Positions 6,377-6,791 of a DNA stretch of 6,791 nt are shown piece by piece. Both the position numbers and the translations under genes were made by a program. Every line of letters begins with the position of its first letter. Positions within the stretch are counted from its first letter, which is position 1. The notes below the pieces were generated by a model. That model saw only the letters and a list, made by a program, of their open reading frames with translations, did not search any database and was not told where the DNA came from. This stretch comes from Pseudomonadota bacterium (lineage in GTDB: Bacteria > Desulfobacterota > Desulfobacteria > Desulfobacterales > Desulfobacteraceae), in contig JAHJDU010000205.1 of NCBI GenBank assembly GCA_018812385.1, forward strand, positions 1-6,791, in the 5' to 3' direction.

Positions 6377-6791
6377 AATCACGTAATGATATTTCACGCA
6401 ACCCGTCTGCCAATAGATTAAACCCTAGAATTAATGAAGATATTGCAATACAGGGAAAAAGGGTCATATGGGGAAAAGCCATTGCCATCTGACGTGTTTC
6501 ATTTACCATTCCTCCCCAGTCAGGATCTGGTGGTGGCAGGCCAAGTCCTAAAAAACCAAGAACTCCAATGGTAATAATTACGTATCCCAGACGCAGGCAG
6601 GCATCCACAATAAGCGGGCCCCGGGCATTGGGCAAAATTTCAAACAACATGATTCTCCAGTCAGATTCACCCCGGGTCTGGGCTGCTGCAACATAATCGC
6701 GATTGCGAAGATCCAGGGTGAGTCCCCGCACAATACGCATGATTCCCGGAGAAGAGGCAAAGGTAATGGCAATAACAATATTCAATCCGGA
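6375..6791 (-). CDS. DppC/OppC-family ABC permease, C-terminal part (partial at window edge)
   Basis: Inner-membrane channel subunit of the same importer as the downstream double ATPase. The frame stays open to the window end, giving 138 residues including two codons upstream of a TTG at 6785; that TTG is not the real start, and about half of a usual ~280-300-residue protein lies outside. The EAA loop that docks onto the ATPase is clear: YVAAAQTRGESDW followed by FEILPN. Hydrophobic membrane segments follow (LGYVIITIGVLGFLGLGL and FPCIAISSLILGF). The end (NLLADGLREISLRD) is the standard C-terminus of this family, so the 3' end is genuine. Spacing to the ATPase gene is 13 bp. Subfamily assignment to the C-type permease rests on the GLGLPPPDPDWGGM motif and the C-terminus. 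Substrate is unknown. Confidence 0.93.
   Translation of the reverse strand, partial: SGLNIVIAITFASSPGIMRIVRGLTLDLRNRDYVAAAQTRGESDWRIMLFEILPNARGPLIVDACLRLGYVIITIGVLGFLGLGLPPPDPDWGGMVNETRQMAMAFPHMTLFPCIAISSLILGFNLLADGLREISLRD

Overview
The window looks like the edge of a bacterial accessory (defence-type) island beside an ordinary transport operon. The organism is a mid-GC Gram-negative-like bacterium. A Desulfobacterota/deltaproteobacterial host is my best guess from the look of the proteins, but nothing here (no rRNA or other marker) proves it.

Layout. (1) Plus strand, 111/129-1610: an intact AlbA_2 (Schlafen-like) plus GHKL-ATPase-like regulator of the so-called RecG-related COG2865 type. 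A pure 12-bp tandem repeat in its linker encodes QVTG units. (2) Plus strand, 1603-1833: overlapping the previous stop codon and with a strong ribosome-binding site, the first ~69 residues of a DUF1156-type DNA methylase-associated protein. It breaks off abruptly, so the gene is a remnant of a protein normally many hundreds of residues long. (3) 1834-2122: non-coding scar with an orphan ribosome-binding site plus a five-codon ORF, then a perfect 11-bp hairpin with T-runs on both sides, probably a bidirectional terminator between the convergent units. (4) Minus strand, 4147-2123: an intact 674-residue superfamily 2 helicase whose last ~65 residues read as a sigma-70 region 4 helix-turn-helix. 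This domain fusion is the most unusual item here. (5) Minus strand, 6791-4259: the end of a peptide/nickel-type ABC transporter operon, namely the C-terminal half of a DppC/OppC-like permease followed 13 bp later by a fused double ATPase (DppD-DppF type) with two matching cysteine clusters.

Working together: the permease and double ATPase belong to one importer; the substrate-binding protein and the second permease must lie outside the window. The AlbA_2 regulator and the DUF1156 gene were one translationally coupled operon. The loss of nearly all of the DUF1156 gene suggests a decayed methylation-linked defence locus. The helicase reads in the same direction as the transporter but is separated by 111 bp, has no obvious ribosome-binding site, and is functionally unrelated, so the accessory/core boundary probably lies at 4148-4258.
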